Origin: Pseudomonadales bacterium
GTDB taxonomy: Bacteria; Pseudomonadota; Gammaproteobacteria; Pseudomonadales; Azotimanducaceae
Assembly: GCA_023300545.1 (NCBI GenBank)
Contig: JALZVT010000088.1
Coordinates: forward strand, 1 to 45,814
Direction of reading: 5' to 3'
Length of the DNA stretch: 45,814 nucleotides
Positions 15,256 to 23,708 of the stretch are shown in pieces. The notes below the pieces were generated by a model. The model ran no database searches. It was not told the origin of the DNA and was given only the letters and a program-made list of their open reading frames with translations. Position numbers and translations under genes: made by a program. Positions within the stretch are counted from its first letter, which is position 1. The number at the start of each line of letters is the position of its first letter.

Positions 15256-16344
15256 TTACTCTCGAATCGCTTTTGGATACGACCCAAGGAGACGAACATC
15301 CATCACGACACTGCCCACCTCTTCAAGCACGGCAGCTATGCCGACGTCACCATGGTGACCATCGAAGTCGATGAAAAACACATACGACCAGTTACCCGTT
15401 TTTGACGGACGAGTTTCTATACGCGTCAGAGATATACCGTGGCGTTGAAACGGCTCGAGTATTCTAACTAACGCACCCGGCTCGTTGCGGGTAGAAACCA
15501 ACAGTGAGGATTTATCTTGACCACTGGGACCGACGTCCTGTTCGCCTAACACAAGGAAACGAGTGACATTGTTCGGCTCGTCTTCGATGTTCTGCATAAA
15601 CATCGACAAACCGTAATTGTCTGCCGCAGCTTCGCCGGCCACACAGGCAAGTGTAGGGTCGTCAGCCACCATTCGAGCAGCCTCCGCATTGCTGCTAACG
15701 GCAACGCGTTCAATACCAGCAAAATGCGCATCTAACCAGCGGCGACACTGCGCCAGTGATTGTTGATGACTAACAATGCGTTTCACATTTTTCGACTCAC
15801 CCCCTTTGGGCAGTAAAAATGCATGGTGAATCGGTAACTCAACCTCGGCACAAATCTTGAGCTTTGAACCCACAAAACAATCCAACGTGTGGTTAACCAT
15901 GCCTTCGGTCGAATTTTCGACTGGCACCACACCATAGTGCACCGCACCTGACTCCACTTCGCGAAACACTTCGTCAATGCTGCCAAGCGCGCGACGTCGC
16001 GCAAACTGACCAAACTGTTTAACGGCAGCGGATTCTGTATAGGTGCCTGTCGGCCCCAGATACGCAATAGACAAAGGCACTTCAAGCGCTAGACAACCCG
16101 ATATGACCTCTCGGAAGAGTCGCTCGATCGTATCGTTTTCTAGTGGTCCAGTATTCAACTCGCGCAGACGGTCAAAGATTTGAGCCTCCCGTTCGGGCCT
16201 GTAAAACACGGGGTTTTGATCGCTGCTGTCGCGGGCTTTGATAACGGCCACGCGCTCTGCGCATTTCGCACGTTCGTTAAGCAGCTTAAGCAGCTGCACA
16301 TCAATGGCGTCAATGTCCTTGCGAACGTCTATGAGCTGATCCAA
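15256..16344 (-). CDS. pheA: Bifunctional chorismate mutase/prephenate dehydratase (P-protein)
   Basis: It converts chorismate to prephenate and then phenylpyruvate for phenylalanine. The order is a chorismate mutase helical domain (about 1-85; VRKDIDAIDVQLLKLLNERA), a dehydratase domain (about 93-270; YLGPTGTYTESAA, VVPVENSTEG, and NVTRFLVLG with the conserved Thr-Arg-Phe), and a C-terminal ACT domain (about 280-355) with ETRPSKTGNWSYVFFIDF, the phenylalanine-sensing ESRP-type motif with Thr for Ser. The 362 residues match Pseudomonas-type PheA. The start is TTG at 16344, with GGGAG six bases upstream (16351-16355), a strong ribosome site for a rare start codon. Feedback inhibition by Phe is expected from the ACT domain. 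Confidence 0.95.
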   Translation of the reverse strand: MDQLIDVRKDIDAIDVQLLKLLNERAKCAERVAVIKARDSSDQNPVFYRPEREAQIFDRLRELNTGPLENDTIERLFREVISGCLALEVPLSIAYLGPTGTYTESAAVKQFGQFARRRALGSIDEVFREVESGAVHYGVVPVENSTEGMVNHTLDCFVGSKLKICAEVELPIHHAFLLPKGGESKNVKRIVSHQQSLAQCRRWLDAHFAGIERVAVSSNAEAARMVADDPTLACVAGEAAADNYGLSMFMQNIEDEPNNVTRFLVLGEQDVGPSGQDKSSLLVSTRNEPGALVRILEPFQRHGISLTRIETRPSKTGNWSYVFFIDFDGHHGDVGIAAVLEEVGSVVMDVRLLGSYPKAIRE

Positions 16345-16382
16345 CCCTTTCTCCCGTCTATCAGCGCGCGTTAAAAGCAGGC

Positions 16383-17483
16383 TTAACCGTGGCTGCGCTC
16401 AAACTCGGCCATGTAGTCTGTCAATGCCTCGACCGCGGTCTGGCTGACGGCGTTATAAATGCTGGCACGCATGCCGCCTACACTGCGATGACCTTTCAAG
16501 TTGAGCATTCCCCGTTCGGCCGCACCGCTCAGAAACTCACCATCGAGATCGGCATTACCCAGAGTAAAGGGCACGTTCATCGCTGATCTATTTTCAGGAA
16601 CAACCGGGCAACGATAGAAGTTGCTGTTGTCGATTGCGCCATACAGCGTTGCCGCCTTCTTCGCGTTAATGGCTTGCATCGCTCCCAAACCACCCTGATC
16701 GAGCAACCATTCAAAAACCAGCCCAGCCATATACCAGGGAAAGGTCGCCGGCGTGTTCGACATCGAGCCCGCATCAGCCTGCACTTTGTAGTCAAGCATG
16801 GCTGGCAACGGCACACTGGCTTGTCCCATCAGATCATCGCGCACAATGACAATCGTCAAACCGGCTGGCGCAACATTCTTCTGCGCTCCAGCGTAAATCA
16901 GGCCAAATTTTTCGATATCGAGCGGCCTCGACAAAAAATCAGACGACATGTCTGCAACTAGCGGTGTGTCCGAGTAGCCAAGCGCGGCCATGTCAGGAAA
17001 ATCGTGGAACTGCACACCGCCAATGGTTTCATTACTGCAAACATGGAGATAGCTTGCGTCTTTGCTGAGCGACCATGTGTCCATTACTGGCACATGGTTG
17101 TAGTTATCGGCTTTCGAACTGGCAGCCACATTCACCGAGCAAAACTTGCCCGCTTCTTTAATGGCCTTGACTGACCACGCGCCCGTATCGATGTAATCGG
17201 CAGTTTTTCCGGGGCCCGATAAATTCATCGGCACCGAGGCGAACTGCAGCGTGGCACCACCTTGCAAAAACAGAACCCGATAGTTGTCGGGAATACTCAG
17301 CAAGGTACGCAGGTTGGCCTCGGCTCGCTCGGCGACAGCAATGAACTGCTTACTCCGGTGAGAAATCTCCATCACCGACGCGCCAAGTCCGTCAAAATCG
17401 AGCAACTCGTCCCGTGCCTTTTCCAGCACCGCATCCGGCAGGGCCGCCGGACCCGCGGAAAAGTTAAAACTGCGCTTACTCAT
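16383..17483 (-). CDS. serC: Phosphoserine aminotransferase
   Basis: SerC transaminates 3-phosphohydroxypyruvate to phosphoserine and also 3-hydroxy-4-phosphohydroxybutanoate in vitamin B6 synthesis. The start [16 protein letters not shown] is diagnostic. The PLP lysine is in [13 protein letters not shown], and the cofactor Asp in [28 protein letters not shown] near the C-terminus binds the substrate phosphate. At 366 residues it is full length. The ATG overlaps the gyrA stop by four bases (ATGA), indicating coupling; pheA follows after 38 bases. Its B6 partner pdxJ and the serine partner serA are elsewhere in this window. Confidence 0.96.
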   Translation of the reverse strand: MSKRSFNFSAGPAALPDAVLEKARDELLDFDGLGASVMEISHRSKQFIAVAERAEANLRTLLSIPDNYRVLFLQGGATLQFASVPMNLSGPGKTADYIDTGAWSVKAIKEAGKFCSVNVAASSKADNYNHVPVMDTWSLSKDASYLHVCSNETIGGVQFHDFPDMAALGYSDTPLVADMSSDFLSRPLDIEKFGLIYAGAQKNVAPAGLTIVIVRDDLMGQASVPLPAMLDYKVQADAGSMSNTPATFPWYMAGLVFEWLLDQGGLGAMQAINAKKAATLYGAIDNSNFYRCPVVPENRSAMNVPFTLGNADLDGEFLSGAAERGMLNLKGHRSVGGMRASIYNAVSQTAVEALTDYMAEFERSHG

Positions 17484-20197
17484 TCTTTTGGCTCTTCAGC
17501 GGATGAAGAGCCTTCAGCGGCCCCTTGGACCGAATCGCCCTCTTCAGGGTCCTCCTCACTCTCGTCGATGCGTTGCAAACCGACCAACGTTTCGTCATCG
17601 CGTAGATTGATCAACTTCACACCTTGAGTGTTACGGCCCAACTGCGAGATACCATCGGCTGAGGTTCGCACCAATGTGCCCTGATTGCTGATGAGCATTA
17701 CCTCATCACCATCAAACACCTGGGTCGCCCCAACAACATCGCCATTACGCTCAGTCACTGCCTGCGCAATAACACCCATAATGCCGCGACCTTTCACTGG
17801 AAAGTCTTCGACAACGGTACGTTTGCCATAACCGCGCTCACTGGCCGTCAAAATCGAGCCATTTTCTTTTGGAATAATCAGCGAGATGAGCGTTTGCTTG
17901 TCGAGCAACTTAATTCCGCGCACACCCCGAGCTGTTCGACCCATAGCCCGCACACCAGATTCATTGAAGCGCACCGCTTTACCGCTGGAAGCCATCAAGA
18001 GCACGTCGCTATCGCCAGTGGTTAACGCTGCCCCCATGAGCTGGTTGTCGTCGTCGAGTTCTAACGCAATCAAACCGGCGGTACGAGGGCGCGAGAACTG
18101 TTCGAGTGGTGTTTTCTTGACCGTGCCGTTCAGAGTTGCCATGAATACAAACTTGTCTTCAGTAAAATCTTTTATCGGCAAAATGGCAGTTATGCGTTCT
18201 GCCTCATCAAGCGGCAGCATATTGACCAGCGGCCGCCCCTTCGCGCCACGACTGCCCTGGGGAATCATAAATACCTTCAGCCAATACACCTTGCCGCGGT
18301 CAGAGAAGCACAGCAGAGTATCGTGGGAATGCGCCACCAGCAGATGTTCAACAAAGTCTTCGTCTTTAACGGCCGTTGCAGCCTTACCACGACCACCGCG
18401 ACGCTGAGCTTGATACACATCCAGCGGTTGAGTCTTGCCGTAGCCTTGGTGGGAAATAGTCACCACCAGGTCTTCTTCGTTGATGAGGTCTTCGACGGTC
18501 AGATCTTGCTGGGTGCCGATAATTGAGGTGCGACGCTCGTCACCGTACTGCTCACGAACTTCGCCGAGCTCAGTACGAATTACGGTTAGCAGGCGATTTT
18601 CATCGCCGAGAATTTCTTGCAAATCAGCGATATCGTCGAGAATAGACTGATATTCCTCGATGAGACGATCTTGCTCCAGAGCGGTAAGGCGCTGCAGTTG
18701 CATCTCGAGGATAGCCACCGCCTGAATGTCGCTAAGCCAGTATTCACCATCACGAATACCAAACTCAGGGCCAAGGTCTTCCGGCCGACAGGCGTCAGAC
18801 CCAGCGCGAGACAGCAGATCTTCGACAGTGTCTGATTTCCAACCGCGAGCAAGCAAGCCAACCCGCGCTTCCGCACGATTTGGCGACGCCTTGATCAACT
18901 CAATCACTTCATCAATGTTCGCTAGAGCAACGGCCTGACCTTCAAGAATATGTCCGCGAGCGCGGGCTTTACGCAGCAGGTATATCGTGCGGCGAATAAC
19001 AACTTCGCGCCGGTGCTGCACAAAGGCCTCAAGCATCTGCTTGAGATTGAGCACTTTAGGCTGACCGTTGATCAGCGCAACACAGTTAATACCAAATACG
19101 CTTTGCAACTGGGTCTGCGCATAAAGGTTGTTGAGCACAACTTCGCCGGAATCACCGCGACGAATTTCAATCACGATGCGCATGCCGTCTTTATCAGACT
19201 CGTCACGCAGCTCGCTAATGCCTTCGATCTTTTTCTCTTTTACCAGTTCAGCAATGCGCTCGATCAAACGCGACTTGTTAAGCTGATAGGGAATTTCGTG
19301 AACCAGAATGGTTTCGCGGCTGGTCTTGGCGTCAACAACAACTTCGGCTTTAGCCCGAACGTAGATGCGACCGCGGCCAGTACGATAGGCCTGCACAATG
19401 CCAGCGCGACCATTAATAATGCCGCCCGTTGGAAAATCAGGCCCGGTGATATGCTCCATCAAATCATCGATAGACATTAACGGCGTGTCGATTAACGCAA
19501 GGCAGGCATCAATCACTTCGCGCATATTGTGCGGCGGAATGTTGGTGGCCATGCCAACCGCGATGCCTGACGAGCCGTTGACCAGCAGGTTTGGCGACCG
19601 AGTAGGCAACACATCGGGCATCATCAGCGAGTCGTCGTAGTTCGGCATGAAGTCGACGGTTTCTTTATCGAGATCAGCAAGCAATTCCGATGCCAGCTTG
19701 GTCATGCGAATTTCGGTATAGCGCATCGCCGCTGGTGGATCACCGTCGATAGAACCGAAGTTCCCCTGGCCGTCGATCAACTGGTAACGCATGGCAAAGT
19801 CTTGCGCCATACGCACAGCGGTTTCGTACACGGCTGAATCACCATGAGGGTGATATTTACCAATGACATCGCCCACAACACGTGCTGACTTCACGTAGGG
19901 TCGGTTGTGCACGTTATTCAGCTCGCTCATCGCAAACAGAACGCGCCGGTGCACCGGCTTTAAGCCATCGCGCACGTCAGGCAGAGCGCGCCCGACGATG
20001 ACACTCATCGCATAGTCTAGGTAAGACTGTCGCAGCTCGTCTTCGATACTGACGGGAACGATGTCTTTGCTGCCTCCGCCCGTGCCGCCCGCGTCGCCCG
20101 TACCATCGGAGCCACCAGAACCATCGGCTCCGTCAGCAGAATCTTGCGGATCTTCGGGCGAATCAGGGGGCAACTGATCATCTTCAACTTCAGACAT
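17480..20197 (-). CDS. gyrA: DNA gyrase subunit A
   Basis: GyrA cuts and rejoins DNA in the A2B2 gyrase that adds negative supercoils. The 905-residue protein has the catalytic Tyr at 160 ([10 protein letters not shown]), the quinolone-pocket helix [15 protein letters not shown] with Ser121 (E. coli 83) and Glu125 where E. coli has Asp87, and the GyrA box QRRGGRG in the C-terminal wrapping domain. Two oddities stand out. An acidic Gly/Ser/Asp-rich N-terminal extension of about 38 residues ([19 protein letters not shown]) precedes the usual start of the fold, and there is an acidic tail ([12 protein letters not shown]). The start is set by AGGAGG (20207-20212), nine bases before the ATG. It heads the gyrA-serC-pheA-tyrA-cmk gene run. 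Confidence 0.98.
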   Translation of the reverse strand: MSEVEDDQLPPDSPEDPQDSADGADGSGGSDGTGDAGGTGGGSKDIVPVSIEDELRQSYLDYAMSVIVGRALPDVRDGLKPVHRRVLFAMSELNNVHNRPYVKSARVVGDVIGKYHPHGDSAVYETAVRMAQDFAMRYQLIDGQGNFGSIDGDPPAAMRYTEIRMTKLASELLADLDKETVDFMPNYDDSLMMPDVLPTRSPNLLVNGSSGIAVGMATNIPPHNMREVIDACLALIDTPLMSIDDLMEHITGPDFPTGGIINGRAGIVQAYRTGRGRIYVRAKAEVVVDAKTSRETILVHEIPYQLNKSRLIERIAELVKEKKIEGISELRDESDKDGMRIVIEIRRGDSGEVVLNNLYAQTQLQSVFGINCVALINGQPKVLNLKQMLEAFVQHRREVVIRRTIYLLRKARARGHILEGQAVALANIDEVIELIKASPNRAEARVGLLARGWKSDTVEDLLSRAGSDACRPEDLGPEFGIRDGEYWLSDIQAVAILEMQLQRLTALEQDRLIEEYQSILDDIADLQEILGDENRLLTVIRTELGEVREQYGDERRTSIIGTQQDLTVEDLINEEDLVVTISHQGYGKTQPLDVYQAQRRGGRGKAATAVKDEDFVEHLLVAHSHDTLLCFSDRGKVYWLKVFMIPQGSRGAKGRPLVNMLPLDEAERITAILPIKDFTEDKFVFMATLNGTVKKTPLEQFSRPRTAGLIALELDDDNQLMGAALTTGDSDVLLMASSGKAVRFNESGVRAMGRTARGVRGIKLLDKQTLISLIIPKENGSILTASERGYGKRTVVEDFPVKGRGIMGVIAQAVTERNGDVVGATQVFDGDEVMLISNQGTLVRTSADGISQLGRNTQGVKLINLRDDETLVGLQRIDESEEDPEEGDSVQGAAEGSSSAEEPKE

Positions 20198-20507
20198 CGA
20201 AACGATCCTCCTGCAAAGCAGCGGAGCTAATAAAGCGAGGGGTAGCGGCTATTTTTTGCATATTTCCGTTTTTTGTAGCTATCTTTTTGCTATCTGACGA
20301 GCCGGCATTGCATGGGTCAAAACCGGCGAATAATACCCGGAGTCGAACACCCTGCTGACGGCATCGAAATAACACCAAATTTTACCACGAACGCGCCGTA
20401 GAATGCCGGTTTTTCGGCCGCAGGCCTCCGACCTAAGACCACGGTTCCCAGCGAATTCCACCCCCTGCCTGACCGCCTTATCCGCCACCTTCACGTATAC
20501 TCTCCAG
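20198..20507. promoter_or_regulatory. Divergent gyrA/ubiG promoter region
   Basis: This 310-base gap has no gene. On the gyrA side it holds the AGGAGG ribosome site and an A/T-rich stretch with two near-identical elements, GCTATTTTTTGC (20248-20259) and GCTATCTTTTTGC (20278-20290), whose starts are 30 bp apart. On the ubiG side TATACT (20496-20501) looks like a -10 box but has no good -35 partner and lies only six bases before the ubiG ATG. Transcription starting from it would give an almost leaderless message. Confidence 0.45.
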
Positions 20508-21218
20508 ATGACAAACCAAATCAACGTAGACCCCGAAGAGGTCGCAAAATTCGAAGCCATGGCATCGCGCTGGTGGGACACCGAAGGTGAGTTCAAACCG
20601 CTGCACGACATCAACCCCGTGCGGCTTGACTACATTGCGCAACGTGTCGACCTGCCTAATGCCACAGTCATCGAAGTTGGCTGCGGCGGCGGCATCCTCA
20701 CTGATTCATTGGCCGCCAGTGGCGCCACTGTCACAGGCATCGACATGGCCCCTGGCCCACTGACCGTCGCCAAACTGCACGCACTTGAGAGCGGGCATAA
20801 CGTCGACTATCAGCAAATTACCGCTGAAGACCAGCGCGAGAAAACCCCTGAAGCCTTTGACCTCGTGGCTTGCCTTGAGGTGCTTGAGCACGTGCCCGAC
20901 GTTGGCTCGACTGTGCAGGCCTGCGCCGACCTTGCCAAACCTGGCGGCGAGATCGTGTTCGCGACCATTAATCGCACGGCTGCCGCCTACGCATTGGCGA
21001 TTCTCGGCGCCGAGTACATCATGAACATTCTGCCCCGAGGCACCCATGACTGGGAGCGCTTCATCAAACCTTCAGAGCTGTCAAAACACTCGCGCGACGC
21101 CGGCCTAGACGTACAGGACATCACTGGCATGCGCTACAACCCGTTCACCCGCGCGGCCGGCCAAACCGGCAATGTCAGCGTTAACTACATCATGCACGCC
21201 CACAAACCCTTGCCCTGA
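20508..21218 (+). CDS. ubiG: Ubiquinone biosynthesis O-methyltransferase
   Basis: UbiG carries out both SAM-dependent O-methylations of the ubiquinone head group. The 236-residue protein starts MTNQINVDPEEVAKFEAMAS, followed by RWWDTEGEFKPLHDINPVRL, a family hallmark. The SAM loop is VIEVGCGGGIL, and LEVLEHVPD and NRTAAAYALAILGAEYI are characteristic. The frame is open 35 codons upstream, but similarity begins at the ATG at 20508, so that start is used. No clear ribosome site precedes it. Divergence from gyrA matches Pseudomonas. A phosphatase gene (gph/mupP) that often sits between ubiG and yciK is missing here. Confidence 0.95.
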   Translation: MTNQINVDPEEVAKFEAMASRWWDTEGEFKPLHDINPVRLDYIAQRVDLPNATVIEVGCGGGILTDSLAASGATVTGIDMAPGPLTVAKLHALESGHNVDYQQITAEDQREKTPEAFDLVACLEVLEHVPDVGSTVQACADLAKPGGEIVFATINRTAAAYALAILGAEYIMNILPRGTHDWERFIKPSELSKHSRDAGLDVQDITGMRYNPFTRAAGQTGNVSVNYIMHAHKPLP

Positions 21219-21227
21219 CCTAACAAA

Positions 21228-21245
21228 ATGACCGAACAACCATGA
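21228..21245 (+). other. Five-codon mini-ORF from a 14-bp duplication of the yciK start
   Basis: ATGACCGAACAACC (21228-21241) is followed directly by ATGACCGAACACAC (21242-21255), the true start of yciK, with 12 of 14 bases identical. The first copy reads Met-Thr-Glu-Gln-Pro-stop, and its TGA (21243-21245) overlaps the yciK ATG. Translation of the mini-ORF would end on the yciK start, so coupling or start-site competition is possible. Confidence 0.4.
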
Positions 21246-22063
21246 CCGAACACACTAGGGCCAATAGCGACTGGTACCCCGCCCTGACGCTCGCCCGCAG
21301 CCACTGGAAAATTGAGCCACCCACCGACGCTTTGAAAGACAAGGTCATTCTGGTCACTGGTGCCGGCGACGGCATCGGGCGAGCGGCAGCAAAAACCTTC
21401 GCGCACTTTGGCGCTAACGTCATTCTGCTGGGCAAAACCCGGGAAAAACTCGAGGCGGTGTTCGATGATATCAGCGCCAATACCAGCACCAGCCCTGTCA
21501 TAGTGCCCGCCGACCTGCGCTTTTTGAGCGATGACAACGCAATGGCTCTGGCCGACTCCATTCAGGATGCGTTTGGCCATCTCGACGGACTACTGCACAA
21601 CGCATCAGCCTTAGGGTTAATGCTGCCCCTCGCGCACTATCCCAAGTCTGCATGGGACGAGGTTTTCGACATCAATGTCACCTCCACCGTTCTTCTGACG
21701 CGTCACATGCTGCCACTACTCGACCTGTCTAGCGCTGCATCAGTGGTCTTCACCTCATCCAGCGTCGGCCGGAAAGGCCGCGCCTATTGGGGAGCGTATG
21801 CCGCCAGTAAATTTGCCGTAGAAGGTATCATGCAGACTCTTGCAGACGAAACGGAAACGGCAAACCGGATAAAGGTGAACAGCCTGAACCCCGGCGGCAC
21901 GCGAACGCCGATGCGAGCGATGGCCTATCCGGCTGAAGACCCAGGGACTTTGCCCACACCCGAGGAACGCATGGACATATATATGTACTTATTCAGCGCA
22001 CTCGGGCGCAGTCACCATGGCGAGGCGCTCGACGCGCGCGACTGGACGCCATCACCCAACTAG
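21242..22063 (+). CDS. yciK: Short-chain dehydrogenase/reductase, YciK family
   Basis: YciK proteins are cytosolic classical SDRs of unsettled substrate, commonly encoded near ubiG in gammaproteobacteria. The cofactor loop is VTGAGDGIGRAA near residue 39. HNASALG matches the NNAG position, the catalytic Ser lies in FTSSSVGRKG, and Tyr-x3-Lys is YAASK. The C-terminal part (LNPGGTRTPMRAMAYPAEDP) is typical of the family. At 273 residues it is full length. The preceding ATG at 21228 is in another frame and stops after five codons, so the ATG at 21242 is used. It is probably co-transcribed with ubiG, 23 bases away. Confidence 0.88.
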   Translation: MTEHTRANSDWYPALTLARSHWKIEPPTDALKDKVILVTGAGDGIGRAAAKTFAHFGANVILLGKTREKLEAVFDDISANTSTSPVIVPADLRFLSDDNAMALADSIQDAFGHLDGLLHNASALGLMLPLAHYPKSAWDEVFDINVTSTVLLTRHMLPLLDLSSAASVVFTSSSVGRKGRAYWGAYAASKFAVEGIMQTLADETETANRIKVNSLNPGGTRTPMRAMAYPAEDPGTLPTPEERMDIYMYLFSALGRSHHGEALDARDWTPSPN

Positions 22064-22065
22064 TT

Positions 22066-22107
22066 TGAATGAGCGCCGCTGAATGAACGCCATTGAATGA
22101 GCGCGCT
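22066..22107. repeat. Three tandem 14-bp repeats between convergent yciK and rluB
   Basis: TGAATGAGCGCCGC, TGAATGAACGCCAT and TGAATGAGCGCGCT follow each other without gaps. The array fills nearly the whole space between the yciK stop (22063) and the rluB stop (22106). No hairpin terminator is seen there. Confidence 0.65.
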
Positions 22108-23704
22108 AGCGTTTGCGCCAGTCTTTTTTCTGGCTGCTCTTTTTAGCGTCGCCGCCATCACTTGTCTTGGCCGCCGCTTTGACCGCACTTTTACGCGAGC
22201 CCTTTGATGCTTTTTTAGTATTACTCCAAGGATCACTCTTGCCAGAATTCTCCACAGCAGAACTCTCAACAGCAGAAATCTCGCCGGAAGAGGCACGATC
22301 ACCCCCACCTGACTTACGCTTCGACCAAATACTGTCCGTCTTAGCTGAAGCTGGGCGCTGTACGGATTTGCCACCCCTCGGGCTTTTTCCACCCCGGGCG
22401 ACTTTTTCGCCGCGGGCGCCTTTTTCGCCGCGGGCGCCTTTGCCGCTTTTTGCCGCACCCGCCTGGGCGGCATCCTCACCAACAACGCTGGGTAACTCAG
22501 GATAAGGAATCAGCACAGATCGATCCGCCATGCCGCGGCGATCGTTACGGCGACCGGGCCGCTCTGGCGGCAGATCCACATCTAGACCCAGCGTCTTGTA
22601 CAGCGCTGCAACGTCACCATTATTTAACTCAAAGCGCTGACCGCGACGCAACCATGACGGCAACAATACCGGCCCGTAGCGAACTCGCTTGAGCCGCCGC
22701 ACCTCAGCACCAACACTGGCAAACAGGCGCCGAACTTCGTGGTTCTTACCTTCCAGCAGCACAACGTGATACCAGTGGTTTGCGCCCCGACCATCAAAAT
22801 AACGAATATCGGCGAAGCGCAGCGTATCGCCCTCGCTTTCTATGCCTTGCTTCAGGGCGGCCAGCTGATCATCTTCCAACACCACGTCTGTGCGCACCGC
22901 ATATTCACGATCCAGTCCCGTACTGGGATGCATCATACGATTGGCCAGCTCGCCATCATTGGTGAGCAACAGCAGCCCAGTGGTCGCAACGTCGAGTCGC
23001 CCCACGCTAATCCAGCGCCCACCACGCAAGGTTGGCACATCGGCAAACACGGTCTTGCGCCCTTCCGGATCGCGGCGCGTACAGATGACGCCTTCCGATT
23101 TGTTTAACAACAGCACTCGGGCGTGGGAACCGGTCGAACGCGCTCGAGCACCCAGCGCCTTGCCGTCCACATCAATCCGCTCAGTACCGTTCACTCGATC
23201 ACCAAGACTTGCCTTGATGCCGTTAACAGAAACCCGGCCCGAGGCAATCCAGCGCTCAAGCTCACGTCTTGAGCCTAGCCCCGCATCAGCCAATAATTTT
23301 TGCAACTTAACTGTGGGCAGGGTCGGGTCATGTCGCGGATAAACACCCGACTCAAGCACCTCACCATCAACGTTAGTCCAGCGATCATCAGATGCCTGCG
23401 TTGCTGTTTTAGAGAACGGCGCCGGATCTGCGGTGCGTGCTGATGCCTCCGCCGGGCGCGAGCCTTGAGCGCCAGCCGTCGAATCCGAACGGGGACCGGG
23501 TCTTGAGCCACCACGAGTGGATGGCGATCGTAAATCCGCTGAACGAGCTCCTGACGACCCTGATCGAGTACTCGTCGACCCTGACCGAGCGCTGGCTGCC
23601 TTGGATTTCGCGTGCGCCCAAGGGTTGCCCTTGCCCGGCCTGCGCTCCATGGGCTTGCCGTCTTTACCGCCAGAACCACCTGAGGGTCCATTGGACCTTG
23701 CCAT
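22106..23704 (-). CDS. rluB: 23S rRNA pseudouridine synthase RluB with long low-complexity ends
   Basis: RluB makes pseudouridine 2605 in 23S rRNA. The core is about 132-375 of 532 residues: an S4 RNA-binding domain (VKLQKLLADAGLGSRRELER) and the RsuA-type catalytic domain with GRLDVATTGLLLL (catalytic Asp238) and LLEGKNHEVRRLF. E. coli RluB is about 290 residues. Here about 130 residues rich in Ser, Arg, Gly and Ala precede the core, and about 150 Lys/Gly/Ser-rich residues follow, including an array of RGEK/RGGK units. Both ends are probably disordered and basic. The ATG at 23704 is four bases after the scpB stop, consistent with an scpA-scpB-rluB operon. RluF or another RsuA-family member is less likely given the context. 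Confidence 0.88.
   Translation of the reverse strand: MARSNGPSGGSGGKDGKPMERRPGKGNPWAHAKSKAASARSGSTSTRSGSSGARSADLRSPSTRGGSRPGPRSDSTAGAQGSRPAEASARTADPAPFSKTATQASDDRWTNVDGEVLESGVYPRHDPTLPTVKLQKLLADAGLGSRRELERWIASGRVSVNGIKASLGDRVNGTERIDVDGKALGARARSTGSHARVLLLNKSEGVICTRRDPEGRKTVFADVPTLRGGRWISVGRLDVATTGLLLLTNDGELANRMMHPSTGLDREYAVRTDVVLEDDQLAALKQGIESEGDTLRFADIRYFDGRGANHWYHVVLLEGKNHEVRRLFASVGAEVRRLKRVRYGPVLLPSWLRRGQRFELNNGDVAALYKTLGLDVDLPPERPGRRNDRRGMADRSVLIPYPELPSVVGEDAAQAGAAKSGKGARGEKGARGEKVARGGKSPRGGKSVQRPASAKTDSIWSKRKSGGGDRASSGEISAVESSAVENSGKSDPWSNTKKASKGSRKSAVKAAAKTSDGGDAKKSSQKKDWRKR
22396..22440. repeat. 18-bp tandem repeat inside rluB
   Basis: GGGCGACTTTTTCGCCGC (22396-22413) and GGGCGCCTTTTTCGCCGC (22414-22431) are two full units, followed by a half unit to 22440. 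Each encodes six residues (Gly-Glu-Lys-x-Ala-Arg) in the C-terminal tail of RluB. The unit count could vary between strains. Confidence 0.6.
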
Positions 23705-23708
23705 CTAT

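Noticed and set aside
18950-19480. 176-codon plus-strand frame inside gyrA
   Set aside because: Shadow of gyrA on the opposite strand without a ribosome site or family motif.
22396-22440. Possible CRISPR-like repeats
   Set aside because: The units are contiguous, in frame and without spacers, and encode a protein tail; no cas gene is present.
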